A stretch of DNA of 39,760 nucleotides from Collinsella sp. TM09-10AT (lineage in GTDB: Bacteria > Actinomycetota > Coriobacteriia > Coriobacteriales > Coriobacteriaceae): positions 1 to 39,760 of the forward strand of contig NZ_QSOP01000022.1 of assembly GCF_003436275.1 (NCBI RefSeq). The letters run 5' to 3'. The position numbers and the translations under genes are program-made. A model generated the notes under the pieces. It worked only from the letters and a program-made list of their open reading frames with translations, was not told where the DNA came from and did not search any database. Positions 1 through 7,150 of this stretch are shown one piece after another (the first letter of the stretch is position 1; each line of letters begins with the position of its first letter).

Positions 1-46
1 CGGTTCGACGAACAGCCGATCGTGTCAAATTTGGTCTAACAGAGCC
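1..46. repeat. 46-bp inverted repeat, left copy
   Basis: These first 46 bases are an exact reverse complement of 39710-39755. Beyond the repeat the two sides differ completely. The left copy is cut by the window edge, so the repeat may be longer. Read in the same frame as the HAD gene at the right end, this copy would encode the same residues (ending SNRA), then a short tail and a stop at about base 72. It may be one end of an invertible segment, a dispersed repeat, or an assembly effect. Confidence 0.85.
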
Positions 47-113
47 TTTTGTTTTCACTTGGATCGGGTATAAGCATCACCACAGTCAACTGCTTTAGAA
101 GCAAGGAGTGCAT

Positions 114-1283
114 ATGAGCACGTACGCAATTAAGGCTGACAAGTTCTTCTTGCCGGCGGGCCCGCAGCTGGGCGGCTATCTCATGGTCGAGGATGGCGTC
201 TTTGGCGCCTGGCAGGCCGAGGAGCCCTCTTGCGAGATCAAGGACTATACGGGGTCGTGGATCGCGCCGGGTATGGTCGACACCCACATCCACGGCTTCT
301 ACAACCACTCAACTACCGATAACGACCCCGAGGGTATCGATATCAGCTCGACCGAGCTCGCCCGTCGCGGTACCACCAGCTGGTTGCCCACGACGTTCAC
401 CGATGGCGTCGAGCAGATCAAGGATGCCTGCGCCGCCATCGCTCAGGCTGACGAGGGCCGCGGCCCTGACTTCTGCGGTGCTCGCATTCAGGGCATCTAC
501 CTGGAGGGCCCCTTCTTTACCATGAAGCATGTGGGCGCACAGAACCCCGCTTACCTGATTGACCCCTCCGAGGAGGTCTTTGACGAGTGGCAGGAGGCTG
601 CCGGCGGACGTATCGTTAAGAGCGCCATGGCTGCCGAGCGCGATGGCGCCGCTGCTTATGCTGCTGCCCTCAATGCGAAGGGTGTCGTGACCAGCATCGG
701 TCACTCTGATGCCACGTATGACGAGTGCATCGCCGCCATCAACGCCGGTGCCAGCTGCTTTACGCATACCTATAACGGCCAGCGCGGGCTGCATCACCGT
801 GAGCCCGGTGTCGTGGGGGCTGCTATGTCCACGCCCGAGACCTACGCCGAGATCATCTGTGACGGCAAGCACGTAAACCCTGCCGCCATCAAGGCGCTGC
901 TGCAGGCAAAGGGCTGGCAGCACACGGTGCTCATCACCGACTGCCTGGGTTGCGGCGGCATGCCCGAGGGCAGCTACACCAGCGGCGGCATGGACGTCAT
1001 CATGAAGGACAACCTGTGCTGGCTCGCCGATGGCAAGAGTATTGCCGGTTCGGTGCTCACGCTTGCCCAGGGCGTCAAGAACATCGTCGACTGGGGCATC
1101 GCCAGCGCCGATATCGCCATTCGCATGGCAACCGAGGTGCCGGCACGCTCCGCGCACATCGAGGATAAGTGCGGCAGCATCATGCCGGGTCGCGACGCCG
1201 ACTTTGTCGTGTTCGACCATGAGCTCACCCTCGTCGAGACGTATGTTGGCGGCCAGAGCGTCGGCAACGCCTTTACCGAGTAA
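114..1283 (+). CDS. nagA: N-acetylhexosamine-6-phosphate deacetylase (NagA/AgaA family)
   Basis: This is a cytoplasmic amidohydrolase that removes acetate from an N-acetylamino-sugar 6-phosphate. The 389-aa length is normal for the family. Visible signatures are the metal-binding DTHIHG (His58, His60), LEGPF (Glu131), a GHSDA His at 197, FTHTYN (His218), the ITD catalytic Asp at 276, and GKSIAGS. The ATG at 114 is chosen because AAGGAG lies 5 bases upstream; an in-frame GTG at 108 lacks this. Sequence alone cannot separate GlcNAc-6-P (NagA) from GalNAc-6-P (AgaA). The surrounding tagatose-6-phosphate genes make AgaA activity possible, but no AgaS deaminase is seen. A decayed copy of this gene's 3' end lies at 4005-4142. 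Confidence 0.9.
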   Translation: MSTYAIKADKFFLPAGPQLGGYLMVEDGVFGAWQAEEPSCEIKDYTGSWIAPGMVDTHIHGFYNHSTTDNDPEGIDISSTELARRGTTSWLPTTFTDGVEQIKDACAAIAQADEGRGPDFCGARIQGIYLEGPFFTMKHVGAQNPAYLIDPSEEVFDEWQEAAGGRIVKSAMAAERDGAAAYAAALNAKGVVTSIGHSDATYDECIAAINAGASCFTHTYNGQRGLHHREPGVVGAAMSTPETYAEIICDGKHVNPAAIKALLQAKGWQHTVLITDCLGCGGMPEGSYTSGGMDVIMKDNLCWLADGKSIAGSVLTLAQGVKNIVDWGIASADIAIRMATEVPARSAHIEDKCGSIMPGRDADFVVFDHELTLVETYVGGQSVGNAFTE

Positions 1284-1284
1284 C

Positions 1285-1327
1285 GAAAGAAAAAGACGGC
1301 GGGCCCGAATCTGCTCGGACCCGCCGT
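1285..1327 (-). terminator. Rho-independent terminator of the flavodoxin gene
   Basis: A 13-bp stem (1296-1308 with 1315-1327, one mismatch) closes a 6-base loop. On the minus strand it is followed by a T-rich tract (complement of 1285-1295). It lies between convergent genes and may also slow plus-strand nagA transcripts, though there is no T tract on that side. Confidence 0.7.
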
Positions 1328-1358
1328 ACGGGTTAAACGCTCAAAAGCACCTTTACAG

Positions 1359-1943
1359 TTACAGCTTGTTAGCAATCTTCTTTGCCGTACGCTTAACGCC
1401 GGCCACCAGGCCTCCTGCAGGATGTTCCTTCTCGTATGCTAGACGCTTCTCGCGCTTGGCGTACTCTTCGACGATGATGTCTCCATACTCGTCTTCGATC
1501 TTGTCGAAGAAGTCGACGGCACCCTTAATTTCCTCAGCGGTCGGGTGCCCCTTTTGGACCCCGCCGGTGAGTTTGAACGGCCCCCACGTATCAAAGCCGG
1601 GGCAGCCGTAGACACCCATAAAGATGGCCTGCCTCATGCGGCAGATGCCATCGATATCCTTGCCGTACCACTTGTTTTTGCCACCGTAGGTCATAAGGCC
1701 AAACACCTTGTCCTGCGGCTGCAGCACGTTAGTGAGCACGCGTGCCATGTCCTTGTCGATCTCGGAGTAATAGATGCCCGTGGCGACACCAATCAGATGG
1801 TATTCGTGCAGGTTGGGATACTCGTTTTTGCCGAGCGTTTTCACGTCGAGGGTATCGATTTCGGGGTGCGCCTCGACGATGGCGTCCACGAGCTTTTTCG
1901 TATTGCCGTGGTGGCGTGAGGCATAAAGAATGATGGTTCGCAT
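1359..1943 (-). CDS. Flavodoxin-family protein
   Basis: This 194-aa protein begins MRTIILYASRHHGNT. The S-x-H-H-G-N-T stretch right after the first beta strand is the usual flavodoxin FMN-phosphate loop. A flavodoxin-like pattern continues (GLMTYGGKN, VYGCPGFDTWGP), so it is probably a small cytoplasmic electron carrier or FMN-dependent reductase. The start at 1943 has GAAAGG just upstream; longer in-frame starts have no ribosome binding site. The C-terminal 45 residues are rich in Lys and Glu. It is convergent with nagA and divergent from the epimerase at 2101. A function in sugar metabolism is not evident; the partner is unknown. Confidence 0.8.
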   Translation of the reverse strand: MRTIILYASRHHGNTKKLVDAIVEAHPEIDTLDVKTLGKNEYPNLHEYHLIGVATGIYYSEIDKDMARVLTNVLQPQDKVFGLMTYGGKNKWYGKDIDGICRMRQAIFMGVYGCPGFDTWGPFKLTGGVQKGHPTAEEIKGAVDFFDKIEDEYGDIIVEEYAKREKRLAYEKEHPAGGLVAGVKRTAKKIANKL

Positions 1944-2100
1944 AAGAAGGCCTTTCAGCTGTAATTGCATCAATGTCTGTATGGTACCCCGTTACATGAC
2001 CGGGATACCGGACGCATCGATGAGCGTGCGGGTTTGTTCTATGGTTAGGATTGAAACGGGCGCTTGCGTGAAATAAAGCAGTTGTTCGAAAGGATGGGTA

Positions 2101-2982
2101 ATGGAATACGCTCTTTCCAACGATTCGATTTCTATTAAGGTTTCCACTGCCGGCGGCTCGTTTACCTCGATTGAGGCCGACGGTCGCGAGTATTTGTGGC
2201 AGGGCGACCCCGCAGTATGGTCCGGTCAGGCGCCGGTCTGCTTCCCGATTTGCGGAGGTCTGCGCGACGGCAGCGCCATGACGTTTGCCGGGCATCATGT
2301 GAAGCTCGCCCGCCACGGGTTTGCGCGTAAGCAGGAGTGGAAACTGCTGAGCCAAAGCACGAACGAGCTGGCTGTGTGTCTGGCTTCGGAGGATAACGCC
2401 GCGCTGCTGAGCGATTATCCGTATCCGTTTAGGCTCGTCGCCCGCTATACGCTCGAGGACGCCGCCGTGCGTGTCTCCTATGAGGTTACCAACGAGGGCA
2501 CCGAGGACATGCCGTTCTTTATCGGTGGGCATCCCGGCTTTAGGTGCCCGCTCGATGAGGGCGAGGCCTATACGGACTACGAGTTGCGCTTTGAGAAAGA
2601 AGAGGCTGCAGAGCTTTGCACCGCTGTCCCTTCGACTGGCTTGATTGACGTGGACAAGCGCTCCAAGAACCCCATGGTGGGAAAGACGCTGCCCCTGTCG
2701 CACGAGCTCTTCGATTTTGCGGAGACCATCTTTGACGTGCTCGAGAGCCGCCAGGTCACGCTTTCCAAAAAGGGCGAGGACAAGGGCGTCCGCCTGAGCT
2801 TTGAGGGCTTCCCATATCTCATTGTGTGGAGCAAGCCCGAGGGTGATTTTGTGGCAGTTGAGCCTTGGGGCGGCCTTTCGACCTGCTCTGATGAGGACGA
2901 CGTGCTTGAGCATAAGCGTGGCTGCCTTGTCGCCAAGCCCAAGGAGACCGTCGTTCGCTCGTTCACGATTGAGATTCTGTAA
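2101..2982 (+). CDS. Aldose 1-epimerase-family protein, LacX-like (copy 1)
   Basis: This 293-aa protein belongs to the galactose-mutarotase-like fold. It starts MEYALSNDSISIKVSTAGG and contains YLWQGDPAVWSGQAPVCFP, a GGHPGF motif and an acidic stretch before the C-terminus. These are typical of LacX-type epimerase homologues of lac operons rather than of canonical GalM. It probably interconverts anomers of galactose, tagatose or their phosphates; the exact substrate is not shown. The start has AAGGATG upstream. It is followed 59 bases later by the LacC-like kinase. The same two-gene pair, with identical protein lengths, recurs at 29537-31410. Confidence 0.85.
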   Translation: MEYALSNDSISIKVSTAGGSFTSIEADGREYLWQGDPAVWSGQAPVCFPICGGLRDGSAMTFAGHHVKLARHGFARKQEWKLLSQSTNELAVCLASEDNAALLSDYPYPFRLVARYTLEDAAVRVSYEVTNEGTEDMPFFIGGHPGFRCPLDEGEAYTDYELRFEKEEAAELCTAVPSTGLIDVDKRSKNPMVGKTLPLSHELFDFAETIFDVLESRQVTLSKKGEDKGVRLSFEGFPYLIVWSKPEGDFVAVEPWGGLSTCSDEDDVLEHKRGCLVAKPKETVVRSFTIEIL

Positions 2983-3041
2983 TTCCGTTTTGTCGACTCG
3001 TATCGCGAGGCACAAGGAGCCTGCGAGATAAGGAGCTAAAA

Positions 3042-3977
3042 ATGATCCTCACCGTTACGATGAACCCGTCCGTCGATACACGCTATCAGCTCGATGAGCT
3101 CATTATCGACGACGTTAACCGTGTGACGCCCGAAAAGACCGCCGGCGGCAAGGGTCTCAACGTGGCCCGTGTACTGGGTCAGCTGGGCGACGACGTTGTG
3201 GCAACCGGTCTACTCGGCGGCCACATGGGCGCCTACATGGCCGAGCTCATGGATGCCAACGGCATTAAGAATGATTTTGTACCCATCAAGGGCGAGACTC
3301 GCATTTGCCTTAACATCCTCCACGCCGGCAACCAGACCGAGCTACTCGAAAGCGGCCCGACGATTGCCCCCGAGGAGCTCGATGCCTTTACCGCCAAGTT
3401 CGCCGAGCTTGCGAGCAAGGCCGCTGTCGTTACCATCTCGGGTTCGCTGCCCCGTGGTGTCGAGGCGGGCTACTACGCCAAGATCACGGGTATTGCCGAG
3501 AACGCCGGCGCCAAGGTGCTGCTCGATACCTCGGGTGCTTCGCTCGAGGCCGCCCTTAAGTCCGAAATTAAGCCCGAGCTGGTCAAGCCTAACCTGACCG
3601 AGATTAACGGCCTTCTGGGCACGAGCTTTACCACCGACGATGTGGACGAGCTCCGCGCCGCGCTCGCCTCTGATGCCCGCTTCTCCGATATCCCCTGGGT
3701 CGTCGTGTCCATGGGCGCTGCCGGCTCCGTGGGCTTCCATAATGGCCGTGCATTCCGCGCCAAGACCCCCGATATCCCCGCCGTTAACGCTACGGGCTCT
3801 GGCGATTCGACCATTGCCGGCTTCGCGCATGCGATTGCTGCTGGCGCGGATGACGAGACGGTGCTGCGTACCGCCAACACCTGCGGCAAGCTCAATGCCA
3901 TGGATCCCATGACCGGCCATCTGGTCATGGACCGTTGGGACGAGGTCTACAACGGCGTTGTCGTGACCGAGCTGTAA
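3042..3977 (+). CDS. lacC: Tagatose-6-phosphate kinase / PfkB-family hexose-phosphate kinase (copy 1)
   Basis: This 311-aa kinase belongs to the LacC/FruK branch of the PfkB family. Visible motifs are the N-terminal ILTVTMNPSVD, GGKGLNVAR (residues 35-43) and the ATP-site NATGSGDST with catalytic Asp255. Predicted reaction: tagatose 6-phosphate plus ATP to tagatose 1,6-bisphosphate. A 1-phosphofructokinase role cannot be excluded from sequence. The tagatose reading rests on lacA, lacB and a GatY-like aldolase in the same window. AAGGAG precedes the ATG. Copy 2 (30475-31410) has exactly the same length and differs only at scattered positions. Confidence 0.88.
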   Translation: MILTVTMNPSVDTRYQLDELIIDDVNRVTPEKTAGGKGLNVARVLGQLGDDVVATGLLGGHMGAYMAELMDANGIKNDFVPIKGETRICLNILHAGNQTELLESGPTIAPEELDAFTAKFAELASKAAVVTISGSLPRGVEAGYYAKITGIAENAGAKVLLDTSGASLEAALKSEIKPELVKPNLTEINGLLGTSFTTDDVDELRAALASDARFSDIPWVVVSMGAAGSVGFHNGRAFRAKTPDIPAVNATGSGDSTIAGFAHAIAAGADDETVLRTANTCGKLNAMDPMTGHLVMDRWDEVYNGVVVTEL

Positions 3978-4004
3978 AAGCCTGGGCGTCGGCCCCGGCA
4001 TTGC

Positions 4005-4142
4005 TTGCCAGCTCATGTCGACGACAAGTGCGGTAGCATTATGCTGGGGCGCGACGCCGAGTTTGTCGTGTTCAATCCCGACCTTACCCTGGTCGAGGCG
4101 TATGTGGGTGGCAACAGCGTCGGTAACGCGTTTGCCGAGTAG
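4005..4142 (+). pseudogene. Remnant of a nagA-type gene (C-terminal end only)
   Basis: Directly after the kinase an open frame encodes a C-terminal tail clearly homologous to the nagA gene at 114-1283. Of the last 40 residues before the stop, 31 are identical (for example DKCGSIM, GRDA, FVVF, LTLVE, SVGNAF). The frame ends in its own TAG at 4140. Homology starts around 4005 with a small deletion just inside. No start codon, ribosome site or catalytic core is present, so this is the leftover 3' end of a deleted second deacetylase gene. Confidence 0.88.
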
Positions 4143-4174
4143 CCGCCAAAGAAGCGATCCGAGAGGGGATTTAG

Positions 4175-4648
4175 ATGATTTACGGTGCATTGGGCGATAT
4201 CGAGGAGTACCGCGGAATGCTCAAGGGCCTCGACGTGCTGATCGACTGGCTCGAGGAGAACGACCCGGTACAGCTCGAGGTCGGCAGCCATCCGATTTTG
4301 GGTGAGAAGGTCTTTGCGAACGTCATGTCTCCCACGACGCGTCCCGAGGCTGAGGCTCACTATGAGACGCATCAGCGCTATCACGACCTGCAGATCGACG
4401 TCGAGGGTCGTGAGGCCTTTAAGGTTGCCACGGGCAGCCTGACGCTGGTCCAGGAGTTTGACGAGAAGGACGACTACGACCTGGTCGATTCCGACGCCTC
4501 GATCGCCGGCGATCTTGCCGACGACAAATTCGCGCTGTTCGTTGCCGGCGAGCCCCACATGCCCACGCTCGAGTTCCCGGGCGATGGCGCACAGCCGGTC
4601 AAGAAGATCTGCTTTAAGCTGCTTGCAGATGCTTACTGGGAGGAGTAG
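4175..4648 (+). CDS. YhcH/YjgK/YiaL (DUF386) family protein
   Basis: This is a 157-aa cupin-like protein starting MIYGALGDIEEYRG. Family features are visible: HYETHQRYHDLQ (metal-ligand candidates and the DLQ motif), GREAF, and GEPHMPTLEFPG near the C-terminus. Members include EbgC (beta subunit of evolved beta-galactosidase), TabA and YhcH of sialic acid operons. Several are thought to act on sugar anomers or epimers. GAGAGGGG lies just upstream of the ATG. It follows the nagA remnant, so it was probably once in an operon kinase-deacetylase-yhcH. The exact substrate is unknown. Confidence 0.85.
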   Translation: MIYGALGDIEEYRGMLKGLDVLIDWLEENDPVQLEVGSHPILGEKVFANVMSPTTRPEAEAHYETHQRYHDLQIDVEGREAFKVATGSLTLVQEFDEKDDYDLVDSDASIAGDLADDKFALFVAGEPHMPTLEFPGDGAQPVKKICFKLLADAYWEE

Positions 4649-4680
4649 CGAACTGCTCGGCTGAGCTGTTCGTCTGATGG

Positions 4681-4758
4681 CGTGATTCCCCTAGGGAAAT
4701 CACGCTAGGACCCCGCCAAACGTGCTTTCCCTAGGGGAATCACGTTTGGCGGGGTTTT
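4681..4758 (+). terminator. Terminator with paired palindromes after the YhcH-family gene
   Basis: The terminator proper is a 14-bp GC-rich stem (4711-4724 with 4741-4754) followed by TTTT. Its 16-base loop contains part of a 24-base imperfect palindrome (4721-4744). A second 24-base palindrome at 4681-4704 is its reverse complement at 23 of 24 positions, so the two could pair with each other instead of folding singly. Confidence 0.8.
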
Positions 4759-4783
4759 CGGTTTTTGAATAGGGAAGCCTCAT

Positions 4784-5149
4784 TTATTTGCGAAGAACAT
4801 CGGCTAGCCGCAGGATTGAAATCATCGACCGATAAGTGAGCTCCACTTTTTCGCCCGCAAGCAATCGTTTCGAGCCAATCTCATCTAGCCCCACAAGCCG
4901 AGAAAACAGCGGGCCGCTCATCGTGCCATCGTCAATTGATTCCCTTATGGTCTTCAAAACGTCCGTATCATGAAGCGATGCCGAGCTGTAGGGGGCAACA
5001 CGAGCGGAACTCTCAATTAACGACGAGACAAAAGGATGGAGATGCTTTGGACATAGTCCATCAAACACCACATCCCCATTGTCGTTCGAGCCGACCAGGC
5101 GCCAAGTATAATGATCGACCCAGTCATCCCCGTCATATATGGCGTCCAT
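4784..5149 (-). CDS. Hypothetical protein, possible HTH-like C-terminus
   Basis: I do not recognise this 121-aa protein (MDAIYDGDDWVDHYTW to ADVLRK). The start at 5149 is chosen for GGGAAG about 8 bases upstream. The frame is open to 5239 and could add a Cys-rich N-terminus (DCGLAPRCPNRF) overlapping the broken gene upstream. The last 55 residues (SGPLFSRLVGLDEIGSKRLL, then LTYRSMISILRLADVL) have the spacing of a Cro/CI-type helix-turn-helix, a weak visual resemblance only. Its codon use looks less GC-biased than that of the sugar genes. Together with 5164-5673 it looks like acquired accessory DNA. Confidence 0.55.
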   Translation of the reverse strand: MDAIYDGDDWVDHYTWRLVGSNDNGDVVFDGLCPKHLHPFVSSLIESSARVAPYSSASLHDTDVLKTIRESIDDGTMSGPLFSRLVGLDEIGSKRLLAGEKVELTYRSMISILRLADVLRK

Positions 5150-5163
5150 GAGCAACTTCCCGT

Positions 5164-5673
5164 CTAGAGAGAGAAACCTATTTGGACATCGGGGCGCAAG
5201 ACCGCAATCCATATCGGGCCTGCAGCAGCTCCAACCCAACGCACCACATAGGTTCCCTTTTGTACATGTGTATCAATCTGCCCCGAAATGCCGGTGAATG
5301 CAATTCCAGACCCGTTTGTCAGATAGCAATCGACGTATTTTTGTTTTCCGCTCACAACCTTGTATAGATATATCGTTCCAGCAAAAGAGAAGGGATCGTT
5401 CGCAATTTTGTCCAGTGGAACTTGCCACCTCAAAATCCCGCTACCAATATGGTCAAGCTTGACCGTTCCGCCGTCCCCCTCAAAAGCGGCAAGGGGATTT
5501 ACCCCAGACTGAGAGTCGGCATCGCCCTCCTTAGCAGTTATCAGCAGGCTGCCCGTATAAGACTGCTAAGGCTCACCTTCAGGACAGGCAGCCTTGGCCC
5601 AAGAAGGGCCACTCAGGCAGAACAGTCCGAGCAGCATCAATACCAACAAAAGAAAACCCTTAGTTCTTTTCAT
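5164..5673 (-). pseudogene. Secreted-protein gene interrupted by an in-frame amber codon
   Basis: From the ATG at 5671-5673 the frame encodes a clear signal peptide (MKRTKGFLLLVLMLLGLFC, then an Ala-x-Ala-like SWAKAA), the start of a mature chain (CPEGEP), then TAG at 5566-5568. The same frame continues without another stop for 133 codons to a natural TAG at 5164. The downstream part reads as a beta-rich domain (GTIYLYKVVSGKQKYVDCYL, GTYVVRWVGAAAGPIWIAVL). One nonsense codon thus separates the signal from the body. It is either a recent pseudogene, a sequencing error or a readthrough case. Family not recognised. Confidence 0.78.
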
Positions 5674-5895
5674 CTATATCCCCAATGTCTCTCGACATTT
5701 GTATATTGTGACTATTTTAGATCTATATGGCCAATTCGAGCCCTCACCATGGCAATTGTTGCAGCTGGGTTTCTTTTCATTAAGATTTCACTTTGGTAAA
5801 TCCCCGCCCCTAAGCATTAAACCCGAAGTCCACCGAGTGGGCCGCTGTTGACGTGGCTATGTTTGGATTGGCGCGCACGCACTCAAAATCGGCAA

Positions 5896-5920
5896 CAAAA
5901 AAGCCGCCCGAAGGCGGCTG
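5896..5920 (-). terminator. Terminator of tRNA-Thr
   Basis: A 7-bp stem AGCCGCC/GGCGGCT with a CGAA loop lies just past the tRNA 3' end on the minus strand and is followed by six Ts. Confidence 0.85.
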
Positions 5921-5930
5921 TCTTGTGCAA

Positions 5931-6006
5931 TGGAGCCAGCGACCGGGCTCGAACCGGTGACCCCCGCTTTACGAGAGCGGTGCTCTACCAACTGAGCTAC
6001 GCTGGC
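5931..6006 (-). tRNA. tRNA-Thr (anticodon CGU)
   Basis: The minus strand folds into a standard cloverleaf. The acceptor stem is GCCAGCG/CGCTGGC with discriminator T, and CCA is encoded (5931-5933). The D-arm contains AGCTCAGTTGGTAGAGC and the T-arm GGTTCGAACC. The anticodon stem CCGCT/AGCGG encloses the loop CTCGTAA, giving anticodon CGT, which reads ACG (Thr). Confidence 0.95.
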
Positions 6007-6213
6007 GGCCATGTGGTGACGCAACTGAAGCGTCAACGGCTGTCTATGATACGGGACATCACACATCCGCGCAAGTGCTCTTACGGCTTTTCTCACTTTA
6101 AATGCACTAATATTGGAGACGTGATGTCTGCGGCGTCCATTTGGCGCTTGACCTGCTATTGAGCTGGTGGCCGACGTCCCGCTCATATGGGTCTCAAACA
6201 GAATGGGGCAGCC

Positions 6214-6696
6214 ATGGCTCAACCCAAGATCCTTCTTACACGTATTGATGACCGTTTCATTTACGGGCAAGACGTTGAGCTGTGGAACGAAGCCGTGGGT
6301 TCCAACCTCGTCCTGATCATCAACGACGAGATTGCGGCGGATTCGCGTAAGTGGGCCCCTATGAGGGTGGCGGCGCCCGATGGCGTGTGGACGCGGTTTT
6401 TCTCGGTGCAAAGGACTATCGACATCATTCATACTGCAACGCCGCGCCAATGGATTCTCATCATGGTGGCGTCGCCCGCCGATGCACTCACGCTGGTCAA
6501 GGGCGGTGTGCCGATCAGCAAGATCAGCATTGGTCATATGCAGGTAGGGGAGGGCAAGCGCCCTGTAACGCCCGCAGTCGCCATAGGCGATGCAGACGTC
6601 GCTGCTCTCAGAGAGCTGCAAAAGCTCGGCATAGAGCTAGAAATTCGCTATCTCCCCAGTTCCGACCCCGATCCCATCGAGAACCTGCTCGCGTGA
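6214..6696 (+). CDS. Orphan mannose/fructose/sorbose-family PTS EIIB lacking the active-site His
   Basis: This 160-aa protein has the layout of a mannose-family PTS EIIB: ILLTRIDDRFIYGQDVELW at the N-terminus, FFSVQRTIDII in the middle, and ISIGHMQVGEGKRPVTPAV later. In active EIIBs the N-terminal motif is R-(I/V)-D-x-R-L-I-H-G-Q, where the His carries the phosphate. Here the His position is Tyr17. No EIIA, EIIC or EIID gene is nearby. Phosphotransfer by the normal route is therefore unlikely. It may be a sensor or binding paralog, or a decaying gene. The start at 6214 (MAQPK) matches where family members begin; the ATG at 6187 has no ribosome site. Confidence 0.8.
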   Translation: MAQPKILLTRIDDRFIYGQDVELWNEAVGSNLVLIINDEIAADSRKWAPMRVAAPDGVWTRFFSVQRTIDIIHTATPRQWILIMVASPADALTLVKGGVPISKISIGHMQVGEGKRPVTPAVAIGDADVAALRELQKLGIELEIRYLPSSDPDPIENLLA

Positions 6697-7066
6697 TTAC
6701 CTGGGGGCGGAGGAAAACGGATCGTATTTTCCCGTGGAGGAGCGGCGAGATGCCCTCGGCCAGGAATTGGGGCCATCTGCTACTTTTGGTCGCTTACCTC
6801 GAACAACGATGAAAATCGCAATATTAAAACTGCAGGTAGCGAACGTGCGATTTTTGAAAATAGGGGCGTATGGTCAGGGGTGCGGGAGTAAAAGTAGTAG
6901 ATGGGCGCAATCTGTAGCGCGCCGATTTCAGGCATGTTGGCACATGTGTCGGAGCTATGAAAAGAGTGTCCCTTTCGACTAGTCTTTTAGAACGTCAATG
7001 ATTGCACCACAGCTTAAGCCGTTCGCAAAAATGGCTCCTAAATCTGTTTCGTTAATTGAATTGCGT
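6697..7066. other. Non-coding region upstream of the ATPase gene
   Basis: I see no convincing gene here. It holds a 9-bp inverted repeat (6812-6820 with 6846-6854, followed by Ts) that might end the EIIB transcript, and a REP-like repeat at 6960-6996. It becomes AT-rich toward 7020-7150, unlike the flanking genes. Confidence 0.5.
6960..6996. repeat. REP-like repeat, copy left of the ATPase gene
   Basis: This 37-base block (GAGTGTCC, then CGACTAGTC, ending AGAACGTC) matches 8496-8532 at most positions in the same orientation. The core GACTAGTC-TTT-AGA-CGTC also occurs at 31529-31552. The two copies bracket the ATPase gene. Confidence 0.6.
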
Positions 7067-7124
7067 AAATATGGTTAATCAGAGAACTGAAATTTGGTTA
7101 AATGTAAACTGTAAATTAGGTTAA
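7067..7124. promoter_or_regulatory. Three 12-bp direct repeats at exact 23-bp spacing
   Basis: AAATNNGGTTAA occurs at 7067, 7090 and 7113, so the period is exactly 23 bp. A partial unit (CGTTAA at 7050) keeps the same register. The array ends 27 bases before the ATPase start and sits in AT-rich DNA, as expected of operator or iteron-like sites. The binding protein is unknown. Confidence 0.65.
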
Positions 7125-7150
7125 ACGCACTGGTAGCAATGGTGATAAAT

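Noticed and set aside
5164..5433. An intact 89-residue gene starting at a TTG
   Set aside because: It is in frame with the upstream signal peptide across one amber codon and has no ribosome site, so it is the body of an interrupted secreted-protein gene.
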